64,000 bases of DNA. Source: Chitinophagaceae bacterium. GTDB taxonomy: Bacteria; Bacteroidota; Bacteroidia; Chitinophagales; Chitinophagaceae. Where the stretch lies: positions 29,719-93,718 of the forward strand of contig JAHBTJ010000027.1 in the NCBI GenBank assembly GCA_019638595.1. The letters are read 5' to 3'. Below, piece by piece: positions 26,106 through 37,199 of this stretch; the stretch's first letter is position 1, and each line of letters begins with the position of its first letter. The notes below the pieces were generated by a model. It saw nothing but the letters and a program-made list of their open reading frames with translations. It did no database searches and was not told where the DNA came from. Made by a program: the position numbers and the translations under genes.

Positions 26106-26864
26106 TTACTCTTCTTTATGTTGATACAGGCTAAGGGTAGCGGCAATTACCGCATAAGCGGGAGCCAGTATCCACCCAATGCCTATTATGGCGTGCATTA
26201 AATAAAATACCAGGCCGTTGCCAATGGCAAGCCCCCTGTGTTTGCCAATGAACTCAATGCTTTGCATGGGCGTAAGCTTCTGGCGTTCGCAGCTATAATC
26301 CAGCATGGAAAATCCATAGTAATAACACTCAACAAACAGGGCTACCAGCGGGGTTATCCAGCCCAGTATAGGAACGAACGAAAGGATCAGTAAAGTAAAA
26401 GTATATACTGTTTGCCACAAAGCATTTCGCAGGGCAAGCCTTACCCCCCTCGCTATATCTTTCATTAACTGCTTAAAACTGAACGGGTACTCCTTTCCCT
26501 CTATAATGGATTCCGTTTTTTCACTCAGATATCCAAAAACCGGGGAGCCTACGATCAGCCAGATGTATTTAAACCACGAAAAGTACATCAGCATCAGGAT
26601 CAGCCATATCATAATGCCCCCTAATGCAAAAAAGAACCCCACCAGGCTGCTCTGCATTTTGTCTACCCATGCTTTCAGTCCCGTTTTTATGCTCAGCATT
26701 TCAATTACGTAGCTGGCGCTTTTGCCAAAAAAATACATGCTCACCAAAAAAAGCAAAGCATAGATCAGCCCGGGTATTATGATCCATTTCCATAAACGGT
26801 GGGTACGGATGAACTGATGCGCTTTGAAATAAGATTGAACGGCTGTTATTATCTCTTTGAGCAA
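26106..26864 (-). CDS. EI24/CysZ-like membrane protein
   Basis: A 252-residue inner-membrane protein with the EI24 domain (CysZ-like sulfate permease superfamily). Four main hydrophobic segments are seen (IIPGLIYALLFLVSMYFFG; FALGGIMIWLILMLMYFSW; AYTFTLLILSFVPILGWITPLVALFVECYYYGFSMLDY; ending IGIGWILAPAYAVIAATL). The YYGFSMLDYSCERQKLT..SIEFIGKHRG block is the recurrent conserved one. Function unproven here. It converges with icd (30-bp gap). Confidence 0.87.
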   Translation of the reverse strand: MLKEIITAVQSYFKAHQFIRTHRLWKWIIIPGLIYALLFLVSMYFFGKSASYVIEMLSIKTGLKAWVDKMQSSLVGFFFALGGIMIWLILMLMYFSWFKYIWLIVGSPVFGYLSEKTESIIEGKEYPFSFKQLMKDIARGVRLALRNALWQTVYTFTLLILSFVPILGWITPLVALFVECYYYGFSMLDYSCERQKLTPMQSIEFIGKHRGLAIGNGLVFYLMHAIIGIGWILAPAYAVIAATLSLYQHKEE

Positions 26865-26958
26865 TGTGTTTATTTGAATGGTTTTAGTAAACTTGTTCTT
26901 GCAAAAAAGAATGTTCTCTTTTCAAACATAATAAAATTCTTCGGGTTAATTTTAATTG

Positions 26959-27561
26959 ATGGTTAAACTTGAATACAATTTTTACAACCGGGCTAACGTG
27001 GTTACTATAGCCCGGGAGCTGATTGGAAAATTATTGGTTTCGCAATGGGACGGAATTACCACTTCGGGGCGGATTGTTGAAACAGAGGCCTATAATGGTG
27101 TTGTGGACAGGGCATCGCATGCCTGGAATGGCAGGCGAACCGCCAGAACGGAAGTTATGTTTGGCAATGCCGGTGTGGCCTATGTATACCTTTGCTACGG
27201 CATACACCACCTGTTTAATATTGTTACCAATGTAAAAGACATCCCGAATGCGGTTTTGATAAGGGCTGTGGAGCCTGTTGCAGGAATAGATACCATGCTG
27301 ATGCGTACCGGCAAAAAGAAATTAGACCGTACCCTTACATCGGGCCCGGGAAATGTTACAAAAGCGTTGGGCATAATTACAAAGCATACGGGTGTTAATT
27401 TGCTTGACGATATGATTTTTGTTGCAGATGATGGCTTTAAAGTAAGCAATAAAAATATCCTGGCTACCCCAAGAATAGGAGTGGATTATGCCGGCGGAGA
27501 CGCATTGCTTCCGTACAGGTTTATTTTGAAGGATAATGTATATGTAAGCGGGCGGAATTAG
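26959..27561 (+). CDS. DNA-3-methyladenine glycosylase (AAG/Mpg family)
   Basis: A 200-residue base-excision repair enzyme. It contains the Mpg family blocks ARELIGKLLVS, GRIVETEAYNGVVDRASHAWNGRRTARTEVMFGNAGVAYVYLCYGIHHLFNIVTN, VLIRAVEP and LTSGPGNVTKALGI. The general-base Glu lies in VETEAY. The ATG at 26959 (MVKLEYNFYN) is preferred over a TTG three bases upstream. A low-complexity repeat region follows immediately. Confidence 0.95.
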   Translation: MVKLEYNFYNRANVVTIARELIGKLLVSQWDGITTSGRIVETEAYNGVVDRASHAWNGRRTARTEVMFGNAGVAYVYLCYGIHHLFNIVTNVKDIPNAVLIRAVEPVAGIDTMLMRTGKKKLDRTLTSGPGNVTKALGIITKHTGVNLLDDMIFVADDGFKVSNKNILATPRIGVDYAGGDALLPYRFILKDNVYVSGRN

Positions 27562-27785
27562 CTATCAGCTATCAGCGATCAGCCGTCAGTCATGAGCTGT
27601 CAGTGTCATAGTTTAAAGCTTTTTGTTTATGGTTAAAAGGAACCACAAAACAAACCCGAAACCTGTGCAACTTGTAACCTGCAACTTGAAACCTGCAACC
27701 TGTAACTTGCAACCTGACCCCCCCAACCTGCAACAGCCATCAAATCTCAAATTTCAAATTTCAAATCTCAAATCCGCAATCTATC
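27561..27785. repeat. Degenerate intergenic repeats (AGCTATCAG and CCTGCAAC families)
   Basis: Positions 27561-27605 carry AGCTATCAG/CAGCCGTCAG units. Positions 27660-27735 carry repeated CCTGTAAC / CCTGCAAC / CTTGCAAC units, and 27745-27780 carry CAAATTTCAAAT/CAAATCTC units. These are imperfect tandem words, not ordered like CRISPR repeats. Both the first two word families recur near 42,630-43,110. The ubiE frame reads open through the region, but it is not plausible coding sequence. Confidence 0.6.
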
Positions 27786-27802
27786 TTTACTTTTGCCACC
27801 CA

Positions 27803-28546
27803 ATGGCTAAATACGATCATGATACCGTGGTGCCGTATAAGGACTCTGAGCTTACTAAAAAGCAACAGGTGGCGGATATGTTCAACCGCATTGCTTTCCG
27901 GTACGATTTCATGAACCGGTTTTTATCGGTTGGTATTGATGTAAGATGGAGGAAAAAGGCATTAAAGCAACTGTTAAAAGAAAATCCTAAAACTTTGCTG
28001 GATGTGGCTACCGGAACCGCCGATGTAGCCATCATGGCATATGAATTGCTCAAGCCGGATAGCATTACAGGTATTGATATTTCGGACAGGATGCTTGAAA
28101 TAGGCAGGGAGAAAGTGTTAAAGTTGGGGCTTGAAAAGCAAATTCAACTGCAAAGTGGTGATAGTGAGGCAATAAACTTTCCCGATGGTTCGTTTGATGC
28201 CGTAACCGTGGCGTTTGGTGTGCGCAATTTTGAACATCTTGAAAAAGGATTATCAGAAATACGAAGAGTGCTGAAGAAAAATGGCAAGCTGGTAGTGCTC
28301 GAATTTTCAAAACCTAAAATAGCAGGCATAGCTCAACTTTACAATTTGTACATGGGAATTGTTGCTCCGCAGATGGCTTCTATGGTTTCCAAAAACAGGA
28401 AAGCGTATGAGTATCTTACCAAATCGGTGCGTGAGTTCCCCGAAGGAAAAGATTTTGTGCGTATTTTAAACAATGTAGGATTCCGAGAAACGTCATGCAA
28501 AAGATTAAGCCTGGGTATCTGCAGCATATACTGTGGTGTAAAGTAA
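27803..28546 (+). CDS. ubiE: Demethylmenaquinone/ubiquinone methyltransferase
   Basis: A 247-residue SAM-dependent methyltransferase for the last step of menaquinone synthesis. It has VADMFNRIAFRYDFMNRFLSVGIDVRWRKKALKQL, the SAM motif LLDVATGTADVAIMAYEL, FPDGSFDAVTVAFGVRNFEHLEKGLSEIRRVLKKNGKLVVLEFSKP and the C-terminal RLSLGICSIYCGVK. The frame opens at 27623 across repeats; the true start is the ATG at 27803. A -7 box TACTTTTG lies at 27788-27795, implying a short leader. The last 52 bases overlap porT. In this phylum the product is more precisely MenG. Confidence 0.95.
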   Translation: MAKYDHDTVVPYKDSELTKKQQVADMFNRIAFRYDFMNRFLSVGIDVRWRKKALKQLLKENPKTLLDVATGTADVAIMAYELLKPDSITGIDISDRMLEIGREKVLKLGLEKQIQLQSGDSEAINFPDGSFDAVTVAFGVRNFEHLEKGLSEIRRVLKKNGKLVVLEFSKPKIAGIAQLYNLYMGIVAPQMASMVSKNRKAYEYLTKSVREFPEGKDFVRILNNVGFRETSCKRLSLGICSIYCGVK

Positions 28547-29268
28547 AAGCTATTGTACTGGTAATAGCGGTATTGGGTTTTATAAGTCAATCTCAAGCGC
28601 AGCTTCGCGATAACCTTAACCTGCCTAATCACGACCAGAAACCATATTATTTTGGAATTGTGCTGGGGTATAACACTTCCCACTACCAAATTTCACATGC
28701 TCCCTATTTTTTAGCGCAAGACAGCATACAGGCGGTAAATGGACTGAACAGCGGGCGTATTCACCTGGGTATTATGGCCAACCTGCAGCTTTCGAAGCGC
28801 TGGGATCTTCGCTTTTATCCGTTGAACCTTATATTCAGCGAAAAAAGGTTCCAGTACGATCTAAAATATCCCGATCACAACTCAAGCGAGCTGCAGCGTA
28901 ACCAAAAGGTAGAGTCTATTGTAATGAGCTTTCCCCTGCAGGTGCGTTTAAAAAGCGACCGCATCAAAAATTTCAGGGTGTATACACTAGCGGGGATAAA
29001 ATTTGATTATGACCTGGCTTCCAACAAGGGAACGACCAATTCAGATAACCTTTTAAAGGTAAACAAAACCGATTGGGGAGTAGAAACAGGCATCGGCTTT
29101 CAGTTTTTCAACAAATATGTAATAGTATCTCCCGAAATAAAGATCAGCCACGGGCTGAGTAATGTACACGCCAAAGACCCAACACTGAAGTATTCTAATA
29201 TTATTGACAGGATGAACTCCAGGATGATCCTTTTCTCTTTACATTTTGAAGGAGGAGGGTTGCTGTAG
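28495..29268 (+). CDS. porT: PorT-family type IX secretion outer-membrane protein
   Basis: A 257-residue exported protein overlapping ubiE by 52 bp, the arrangement found in many Bacteroidota. A signal segment (VKAIVLVIAVLGFISQSQAQ) precedes LRDNLNLPNHDQKPYYFGIVLGYNTSHYQ and repeated amphipathic strands ending RMNSRMILFSLHFEGG. PorT is an outer-membrane beta-barrel needed for the type IX secretion system. With gldC and the sorting-domain protein in this window it supports a working T9SS in the organism. A later start inside the frame (after the overlap) cannot be excluded. Confidence 0.88.
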   Translation: MQKIKPGYLQHILWCKVKAIVLVIAVLGFISQSQAQLRDNLNLPNHDQKPYYFGIVLGYNTSHYQISHAPYFLAQDSIQAVNGLNSGRIHLGIMANLQLSKRWDLRFYPLNLIFSEKRFQYDLKYPDHNSSELQRNQKVESIVMSFPLQVRLKSDRIKNFRVYTLAGIKFDYDLASNKGTTNSDNLLKVNKTDWGVETGIGFQFFNKYVIVSPEIKISHGLSNVHAKDPTLKYSNIIDRMNSRMILFSLHFEGGGLL

Positions 29269-29300
29269 CCAGGCGCTACAACAACACACCATGATTAATT

Positions 29301-29504
29301 TTACCAGCCTTGTTTGGCGGTTCCCGCTTTAATGGCTGCAAGTGCCTTTGCTTCACCAAGCAATGTTGTAAGCTTGTTACCTTTTCCGTCGTGCCCCTGG
29401 GCCATATAGGCTCCTTTGGATGTTTTGGTAATTACAGCATCCTGGATGGGTACATTCTTTTCTTTGGTTTTTACGTTGTATGCAGTTAAAGTAGCGTCTG
29501 ACAT
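29301..29504 (-). CDS. Small conserved-looking protein, unknown function
   Basis: A 67-residue protein starting MSDATLTAYNVKTKEKNVPIQDAVI. It is rich in Lys/Thr/Ala, with no membrane segment or signal. It sits between porT and gyrB with normal codon use and clear boundaries, which supports a real gene. A short AT-rich gap precedes it. I do not recognise a named family. Confidence 0.6.
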   Translation of the reverse strand: MSDATLTAYNVKTKEKNVPIQDAVITKTSKGAYMAQGHDGKGNKLTTLLGEAKALAAIKAGTAKQGW

Positions 29505-29613
29505 AATAAATACGTTTTTAATGATTAGTAAATAACAGTTTACGGTTGATGATAAAACATCTACCGTTGTTCTAAGGTAGTAATTATTCCCAAGGGAGAA
29601 ATGCTAAAATTAT

Positions 29614-31623
<2,010 letters not shown>

Positions 31624-31641
31624 TCAAAAAATATATTCCTG

Positions 31642-31673
31642 CAAATGTACTGATTATAGCCTGTAAAGGCAAT
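31642..31673 (-). promoter_or_regulatory. Bacteroidota-type promoter of gyrB
   Basis: On the minus strand TTG (31672-31670) is followed 20 bases later by TACATTTG (31649-31642). The gyrB ATG is 45 bases beyond. Confidence 0.55.
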
Positions 31674-31732
31674 TTTAAGCGTTCAGTTTAAGTGAAAATT
31701 TTCCACAGCTACAGGGCGTCATTAACAGGTTT

Positions 31733-31773
31733 TGCCGGCATTCCGGGGTGGTTTCAGAATGCCTTATCCGGCA
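31733..31773. other. Nested hairpin in the gyrB-AraC intergenic region
   Basis: TGCCGG at 31733 pairs with CCGGCA at 31768, enclosing GGCATTC / GAATGCC (31737-31743 / 31757-31763). It lies in a 346-bp gap between divergent genes that otherwise shows only the two promoters. It could be an operator or a terminator-like structure; function unknown. Confidence 0.35.
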
Positions 31774-31942
31774 GCCATTTTTGTCATGGTTTTATCATAT
31801 TTCACACCAGCCTGGCTTGTAACGCAGGCTTGTAAGGCGGTTTCCGGCACTACACTATCTTCGCGCGCCTCATACTGAGTTTTTGGAATGGCAAAGCATG
31901 TATATTTGCGCATATTTTTTTATGATCCTGGCACCCAACATA

Positions 31943-32857
31943 ATGGATTTGGCGCAAAAGCATCCTACCATGCTTGAGGACCTGGAGCTATTGCAGGAAA
32001 AAGACCGGTTAACGCCCGGCTCGGTTCAATATACCATTAAACGCTATCGCAAACTATCTCAATGGTCTGTTGAAGACACGGGGATGATGGTATACCACTA
32101 CAAAAAAAATGAGCCTTCGGCCAACTACCTGGAGCTAAGGTTTTGTGTTTCGGGAAACGTGTATTGCAATGGCAAAGGGTATGAGTGCGGAAGCTGTCAT
32201 GCAAACGGCAAATACTGCAACAGCAGGCATGAAACCGTGGATATAATGAGCTTTACTTTTTTAGGAGAGCATTTGCAGCAGTTTGTAAAGAATACAAAAT
32301 CTACCGACTTTGTAAACAGGGTGCTTTCGTTCAGGCATGTTTCCTCTTTTTCAAAAATCCTGTCTATTTGCAGCCGCACAAGAATGGCGCTGGAGGGGTT
32401 GCTGAACAATTCCTACGCCGAAAATCTTGAAAACATCTTTTTTAACGCTCAAACACAAATGTTGCTGTTATACAGCCTGGAGTGTATGCTGGGCGATAAG
32501 GAAGAAGAGGGCTTCAGTTGCAAATTTCTTGCAAACGAAAGCGACAGGGATAAGATATTGAGGGCAAGAGAAGTATTGCTGCAGCATATAGGCGAACCTA
32601 TAACCATTAAAGACTTAAGCCGCAAGGTAGCTATTAACGAATGCTATCTTAAAAAAGGCTTTAAAGAAATGTTTGGTACTACCATATTCGATTTTTACCA
32701 AAGTCAGCGGATGGAGCACGCGAAATACCTGCTGTACGACAAAGGGCTGAGCGTAACCGAAGTTTCCCTGATGCTGGGCTATTCTTCCATCTCTCATTTT
32801 TCCACGGCGTTTAAGAAGCATACCGGCTTAAAACCCTGCGAACTGTTGCTCCGCTAA
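31943..32857 (+). CDS. AraC-family transcription regulator with a Cys cluster, next to the hem genes
   Basis: A protein of about 304 residues. Its C-terminal AraC DNA-binding domain has two HTH units (EPITIKDLSRKVAINECYLKKGFKEMFGTTIFDFYQSQRMEHAKYLL; LSVTEVSLMLGYSSISHFSTAFKKHTGLKP). The N-terminal sensor region contains four Cys with spacing C-x6-C-x2-C-x6-C (from VYC to KYC), suggesting metal, cluster or redox sensing. The frame opens at 31883, but the box TATATTTG at 31901-31908 lies inside it, so ATG 31922 or 31943 is more likely the start. It lies 168 bp upstream of hemA on the same strand, so control of heme synthesis is a reasonable inference. Confidence 0.82.
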   Translation: MDLAQKHPTMLEDLELLQEKDRLTPGSVQYTIKRYRKLSQWSVEDTGMMVYHYKKNEPSANYLELRFCVSGNVYCNGKGYECGSCHANGKYCNSRHETVDIMSFTFLGEHLQQFVKNTKSTDFVNRVLSFRHVSSFSKILSICSRTRMALEGLLNNSYAENLENIFFNAQTQMLLLYSLECMLGDKEEEGFSCKFLANESDRDKILRAREVLLQHIGEPITIKDLSRKVAINECYLKKGFKEMFGTTIFDFYQSQRMEHAKYLLYDKGLSVTEVSLMLGYSSISHFSTAFKKHTGLKPCELLLR

Positions 32858-33025
32858 CCGTACAACCTGTATTTATTTTTTGCCGTAAAATAATTTCTGT
32901 TACAACCCATACCTGATTTTAATCAGCCTGTTCCCTGATTTTTTGCGATTGATACAGAGATGACGATTTTATGACAAAACAGAGACGATTACTTGCTGGT
33001 TGTCTATTACATTTGCATCTCTCAT

Positions 33026-34249
33026 ATGACGCATTCTTCCACATACGATGTTTGCAGCGGACTTGATCATTTTGTGGTGATAGGCATCAACTATCATAAA
33101 GCAGATACTGCGACAAGAAGCAGTTTTGCTGTTTGCAGCAATAAGCAGGAGCTGATTACCGCGTTTGCCTTGGCTAAGGGTTTAAAGGACGTTATTGTAT
33201 TATCAACCTGCAACAGGACAGAAATATATGGAATTGCCCACCCGGAAGTATTAACCGGTATTTTGTGCGATGCTACGGGCAACCAGCCCGGGGTTTTTCA
33301 ACAACATGGTTACACATTGCTGGGTATGCAGGCGGTTGAACACCTCTTTAAGGTTTCAGCAGGGCTCGACTCCCAGATAGTGGGCGATTATGAAATATTG
33401 ATGCAGTTGAAAAAGGCTGCCAAATACGCGAAGGAAAACGGGCTGCTCAGCTCGCTTACCGACAGGCTGGTTAATTTCGCACTCCAGGCGTCCAAGCGTA
33501 TTAAGTCGGAAACAAAGCTGAGCACCGGAACAGTATCGGTAGCGTATGCAGCCATTGAGGTGATAAAGGAAAAGGTAACGGATATACAGCAAAAAAATAT
33601 TTTACTGGTAGGAGCGGGAAAGTTTGGTTGCAATGTAGCAAAGAACATTTGCGAATATTTTCCGGGCGCTACAGTAAAAATTACCAACCGCACATTACAG
33701 AAAGCAAAAGATTTTGCCGAGTTACATGGGCTGGAATTTATACCCTTCGGAGATATTAAAGCAAAGGCGGCGGAAAGCGATATCCTGATTGCCAGCACTA
33801 CTGCCGAAGACTTTACAATAACCCAGGATTTTTTTGAAGATCAAAAGCCCCGGCTGCTGTTGGATCTTTCTGTGCCTAAAAGCATTGATCCTGCAATAGC
33901 CGGCAAAAAAGGCGTTACGCTGATGGATGTAGACCAGATATCCTGTATACTTGACAGGACGCTGGCAATGCGCAAAGCGGAAGTTCCACAGGCTTTGGCT
34001 ATTATTGAAGAAACGCTGGGTGAATTTGTGGAGTGGCATAAATTATTTATGCACCGTCACTTTTTGGGTGAAGTAAAATCGAAATTATATGAATTAAGCG
34101 CAAGCAACACCTGTCCTCAGGGTGGCGATGCTCAAAAAGAAGCGCGGATACAGAAAGCCGTTAAAACGTTGGCGGTAGATCTTCGCAGTCGTACTGCCAA
34201 AGGATGCCAGTACATTAATACCATGCACGAATATCTGCGCATGAACTGA
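33026..34249 (+). CDS. hemA: Glutamyl-tRNA reductase
   Basis: HemA reduces Glu-tRNA to glutamate-1-semialdehyde, the entry to the C5 tetrapyrrole pathway. The 407-residue protein shows FVVIGINYHKAD, the catalytic Cys in VIVLSTCNRTEIYG, FKVSAGLDSQIVGDYEILMQ, and the NADPH motif ILLVGAGKFGCNVAKN. The frame opens at a TTG (32993); the ATG at 33026 fits. A -7 box TACATTTG is at 33008-33015. First gene of the hemACDE run. Confidence 0.95.
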   Translation: MTHSSTYDVCSGLDHFVVIGINYHKADTATRSSFAVCSNKQELITAFALAKGLKDVIVLSTCNRTEIYGIAHPEVLTGILCDATGNQPGVFQQHGYTLLGMQAVEHLFKVSAGLDSQIVGDYEILMQLKKAAKYAKENGLLSSLTDRLVNFALQASKRIKSETKLSTGTVSVAYAAIEVIKEKVTDIQQKNILLVGAGKFGCNVAKNICEYFPGATVKITNRTLQKAKDFAELHGLEFIPFGDIKAKAAESDILIASTTAEDFTITQDFFEDQKPRLLLDLSVPKSIDPAIAGKKGVTLMDVDQISCILDRTLAMRKAEVPQALAIIEETLGEFVEWHKLFMHRHFLGEVKSKLYELSASNTCPQGGDAQKEARIQKAVKTLAVDLRSRTAKGCQYINTMHEYLRMN

Positions 34250-34307
34250 TGTTTTTATTTATTCCCCGTTTCCCTTTGTTTAATTTTTCTTTAAGTACAT
34301 TCATGCC

Positions 34308-35267
34308 ATGACACAGGTAATTAAGATAGGAACCCGCGAAAGTGAACTGGCAACCTGGCAGGCAAAAAAAGTGCAATTGCTGCTTGCCGAACAGGGTGTG
34401 CAGGCAGAATTGATTTTTTTAAAGAGCGAAGGTGATATTAACCTAACGGTACCCTTGTACGAAATGGGTGTTCAGGGAATTTTTACCAAAGCGCTTGATA
34501 TTGCTTTGCTGAACAAGAAAATAGACCTGGCCGTTCATTCCTATAAAGATGTTCCTACCCAGCTCGCCAAAGGACTTACCAGGGCCGCTATACTTAAAAG
34601 AGATTCTTACAAAGATATTTTGGTGTATAAACCCGGTGCTGATTTGGAGGCGCTGGGTTTTAGAAATGGTAAATGGACAAATGATATTGATGTAAGCGCG
34701 GACTTTATGGTTGCTACCAGCAGCATCCGCCGGAAGGCACAATGGCTGCACAGGTATAAGCGGCATGGGATAGAAAATTTACGCGGCAATGTAAACAGCA
34801 GGTTAAAAAAGCTGGCGGAAAGCAACTGGCATGCTGCTATTTTTGCGGCAGCGGGACTGGAAAGAATAGGTGTGAGGCCGGCGAACAGCGTTGACCTGGA
34901 CTGGATGCTGCCGGCGCCGGCGCAGGGAACCATTGCAGTAGCAGGAAGAGAAGATGACGAAAAGCTGTTACAGGTTTGCGCTGCTTTTAATGATCCGGAT
35001 ACAGATATCTGCACACAGGCCGAACGTGATTTTTTGCGGGCATTACAGGGAGGCTGCTCTATGCCTATCAGCGCTTTGGCACAGGTAAAGGATGGTATGC
35101 TGCATTTTAAGGGCAGCGTCATTTCGCCCGATGGAAAAGAAAAAATAGAAATACAGAAAACAGTGGCTGTTAGCGATGCGGGTTTGGCAGGTAAGGAAGC
35201 TGCCTTAGAGGTTCTTGCAAAAGGAGCAGACCAGATAATAGAATTGATCCGGAATGTTGGGAAATAA
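34308..35267 (+). CDS. hemC: Porphobilinogen deaminase (hydroxymethylbilane synthase)
   Basis: HemC joins four porphobilinogens to hydroxymethylbilane. The 319-residue protein has KIGTRESELATWQA, DLAVHSYKDVPT, TSSIRRKAQWLHRY, NLRGNVNSRLKKL, LPAPAQGTIAVAGRE and the dipyrromethane cofactor Cys in LRALQGGCSMPISAL. It lies 58 bp after hemA, and its last 14 bases overlap hemD. Confidence 0.97.
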   Translation: MTQVIKIGTRESELATWQAKKVQLLLAEQGVQAELIFLKSEGDINLTVPLYEMGVQGIFTKALDIALLNKKIDLAVHSYKDVPTQLAKGLTRAAILKRDSYKDILVYKPGADLEALGFRNGKWTNDIDVSADFMVATSSIRRKAQWLHRYKRHGIENLRGNVNSRLKKLAESNWHAAIFAAAGLERIGVRPANSVDLDWMLPAPAQGTIAVAGREDDEKLLQVCAAFNDPDTDICTQAERDFLRALQGGCSMPISALAQVKDGMLHFKGSVISPDGKEKIEIQKTVAVSDAGLAGKEAALEVLAKGADQIIELIRNVGK

Positions 35268-35982
35268 AATAAACATACTTTCTACGCGGATCCTGAAAAA
35301 GGAGCTGCTGCGCAGGGCTAACCTGCAGCATATAGAAGCGGATGCCGTAGCATTCATACAGAATATACCGGATATTTCGGATGTTACCATTCAAAAGCTG
35401 CATAAATTATCGTCTGAACCTATTGTAGCTGTATTTACAAGCATACACGCGGTTGAAGTAGTGAGGGGTGAATTGTCGGGGCACGTGCCTTCGTGGAAAA
35501 TATTTTGCACAGGAGGCGCTACTAAAGAAGCGTTGCTGGAGTTTTTTGATGAATCCGCCATTGTAGCCACTGCAAAAAATGCAAGCGGTTTGGCAGACAA
35601 AATTTTACAAAGCGGTTTTGTAAAAGAGGTCTATTTCTTCTGTAGCAAACAACGCCTTAACGATTTACCGGAAACGCTATCGGCTGCCGGCATACAGGTA
35701 AACGAGGTTACCGTGTATCAAACGGTGGGCACACCGGTTACGATTGATACGCAATACCAGGGCATTTTGTTTTTTAGTCCGAGTGGAGTGCACAGTTTTT
35801 TTTCTGTAAATACAATACCTGTCAGCACCACTCTTTTCTCTATAGGTAAAACCACCACCGCTACCATAGAATCTTATTGCAGCAACGAAGTAATTACAAG
35901 CCAATGGCCGGGCGAAGCCAACCTGCTGGAACTGGTAATAGAATATTTTGGAAAAAAAGCAGGGCTGCAAAGCGAAAAATAA
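35254..35982 (+). CDS. hemD: Uroporphyrinogen-III synthase
   Basis: A 242-residue protein in the hemD position between hemC and hemE. HemD closes hydroxymethylbilane to uroporphyrinogen III. Its sequence is poorly conserved, as usual: KINILSTRILKKELLRRA, AVFTSIHAVEVVRGEL, IFCTGGATKEALLEFF, and a C-terminal FFSPSGVHSFFSVN..SIGKTTTATIESY that matches the family's conserved 'fTSpsav...aIGptTa' signature. The start overlaps hemC by 14 bp, implying translational coupling. The assignment rests on both motif and context. Confidence 0.9.
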   Translation: MLGNKINILSTRILKKELLRRANLQHIEADAVAFIQNIPDISDVTIQKLHKLSSEPIVAVFTSIHAVEVVRGELSGHVPSWKIFCTGGATKEALLEFFDESAIVATAKNASGLADKILQSGFVKEVYFFCSKQRLNDLPETLSAAGIQVNEVTVYQTVGTPVTIDTQYQGILFFSPSGVHSFFSVNTIPVSTTLFSIGKTTTATIESYCSNEVITSQWPGEANLLELVIEYFGKKAGLQSEK

Positions 35983-36009
35983 ACGGCTTCACAGCTTACA
36001 ATAATTATT

Positions 36010-37035
36010 ATGAAGAACGATTTGTTATTAAAGGCATTACGCGGAGAAGTTACAAGCCGCCCGCCGGTGTGGATGATGCGCCAGGCTGGCCGCTATTTGC
36101 CGGAATATATGGTTTTAAGAGAAAAATACGGTTTTTTTGAAAGATGCCAAACGCCTGAGCTGGCCTGCGAAATTACCCTTCAGCCTGTGGATATTATTGG
36201 GGTAGACGCCGCGATCCTGTTTTCGGATATACTGGTTGTGCCGCAGGCGATGGGGCTTGAAGTACAACTGGTAGAAAGCAAAGGGCCTTTTTTGCCGGAA
36301 CCCATTAAAACCGGTAACGACCTGGAACGCATACGTGTTCCGGATGTTCATGAAACGCTGCAATATGTTTTTGACGCGATCACTCTTATAAAAAAAGAGC
36401 TGAACAGGCGTGTGCCGCTGATTGGTTTTGCCGGGGCGCCGTGGACCATTTTGTGCTACATGGTGCAGGGTAAAGGAAGTAAAACCTTTGATGAAGCAAA
36501 AGCCTTTTGTTATACCCAACCTGTATTAGCGCACCGGTTGCTTCAAATGATAACAGATACTACGATCGCTTACCTGAAAGCACAGGTAAAGGCAGGGGCG
36601 GATACCGTACAGGTATTTGATAGCTGGGGCGGATTGCTGGGCCCGGAGGATTTTGAAAATATATCGTTGAAATACATACGCCAGATCGTACATGCTTTAA
36701 AAGAGGAAGTGCCCGTGATTATTTTTGCGAAGGGAGCCTGGTATGCATTGAAAGAAATGGCTGCAACCGGCGCAAGCGGATTGGGTATTGACTGGTGTAT
36801 TAAACCTGGGCTGGCAAGAAGCATGGCAGGAAACAATATAACGTTACAGGGAAACTTTGATCCCGCAAAACTGTTATCGCCCATACCGGAGCTGAAAAAA
36901 GAAGTAAACAAAATGCTGAATGCCTTTGGCAATGGCAGGTATATCGCTAATCTCGGTCATGGTATATTACCCAATGTGCCGGTTGATCATGCAAGGGCGT
37001 TTGTAGATACGGTGAAGGAATGGGAGGGAACGTAA
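36010..37035 (+). CDS. hemE: Uroporphyrinogen decarboxylase
   Basis: HemE decarboxylates uroporphyrinogen III to coproporphyrinogen III. The 341-residue protein has the two family signatures [16 protein letters not shown] and [16 protein letters not shown], plus [16 protein letters not shown] and the [22 protein letters not shown] end. It lies 27 bp after hemD. A 164-bp gap follows, with the PDDEXK gene before hemF. Confidence 0.97.
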   Translation: MKNDLLLKALRGEVTSRPPVWMMRQAGRYLPEYMVLREKYGFFERCQTPELACEITLQPVDIIGVDAAILFSDILVVPQAMGLEVQLVESKGPFLPEPIKTGNDLERIRVPDVHETLQYVFDAITLIKKELNRRVPLIGFAGAPWTILCYMVQGKGSKTFDEAKAFCYTQPVLAHRLLQMITDTTIAYLKAQVKAGADTVQVFDSWGGLLGPEDFENISLKYIRQIVHALKEEVPVIIFAKGAWYALKEMAATGASGLGIDWCIKPGLARSMAGNNITLQGNFDPAKLLSPIPELKKEVNKMLNAFGNGRYIANLGHGILPNVPVDHARAFVDTVKEWEGT

Positions 37036-37199
37036 GGATAGCTACTACCCGCAATAACGTTATTGCCATCAGTATGTAGCACGTATACAACTTGTTGTAT
37101 ATACCCACCGGTGTACCAAAACATAGTTATAGCTTTGATAATGATTAAACATAACATCATTTTTTAGAAGATATCAATGGGTACAATCCGTTTTAATCT

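Noticed and set aside
27561-27785. CRISPR array
   Set aside because: The repeats are short degenerate words without constant length or unique spacers.
27623-27802. N-terminal extension of ubiE
   Set aside because: The extra 60 codons are translated low-complexity repeats; the methyltransferase family starts at the ATG 27803.
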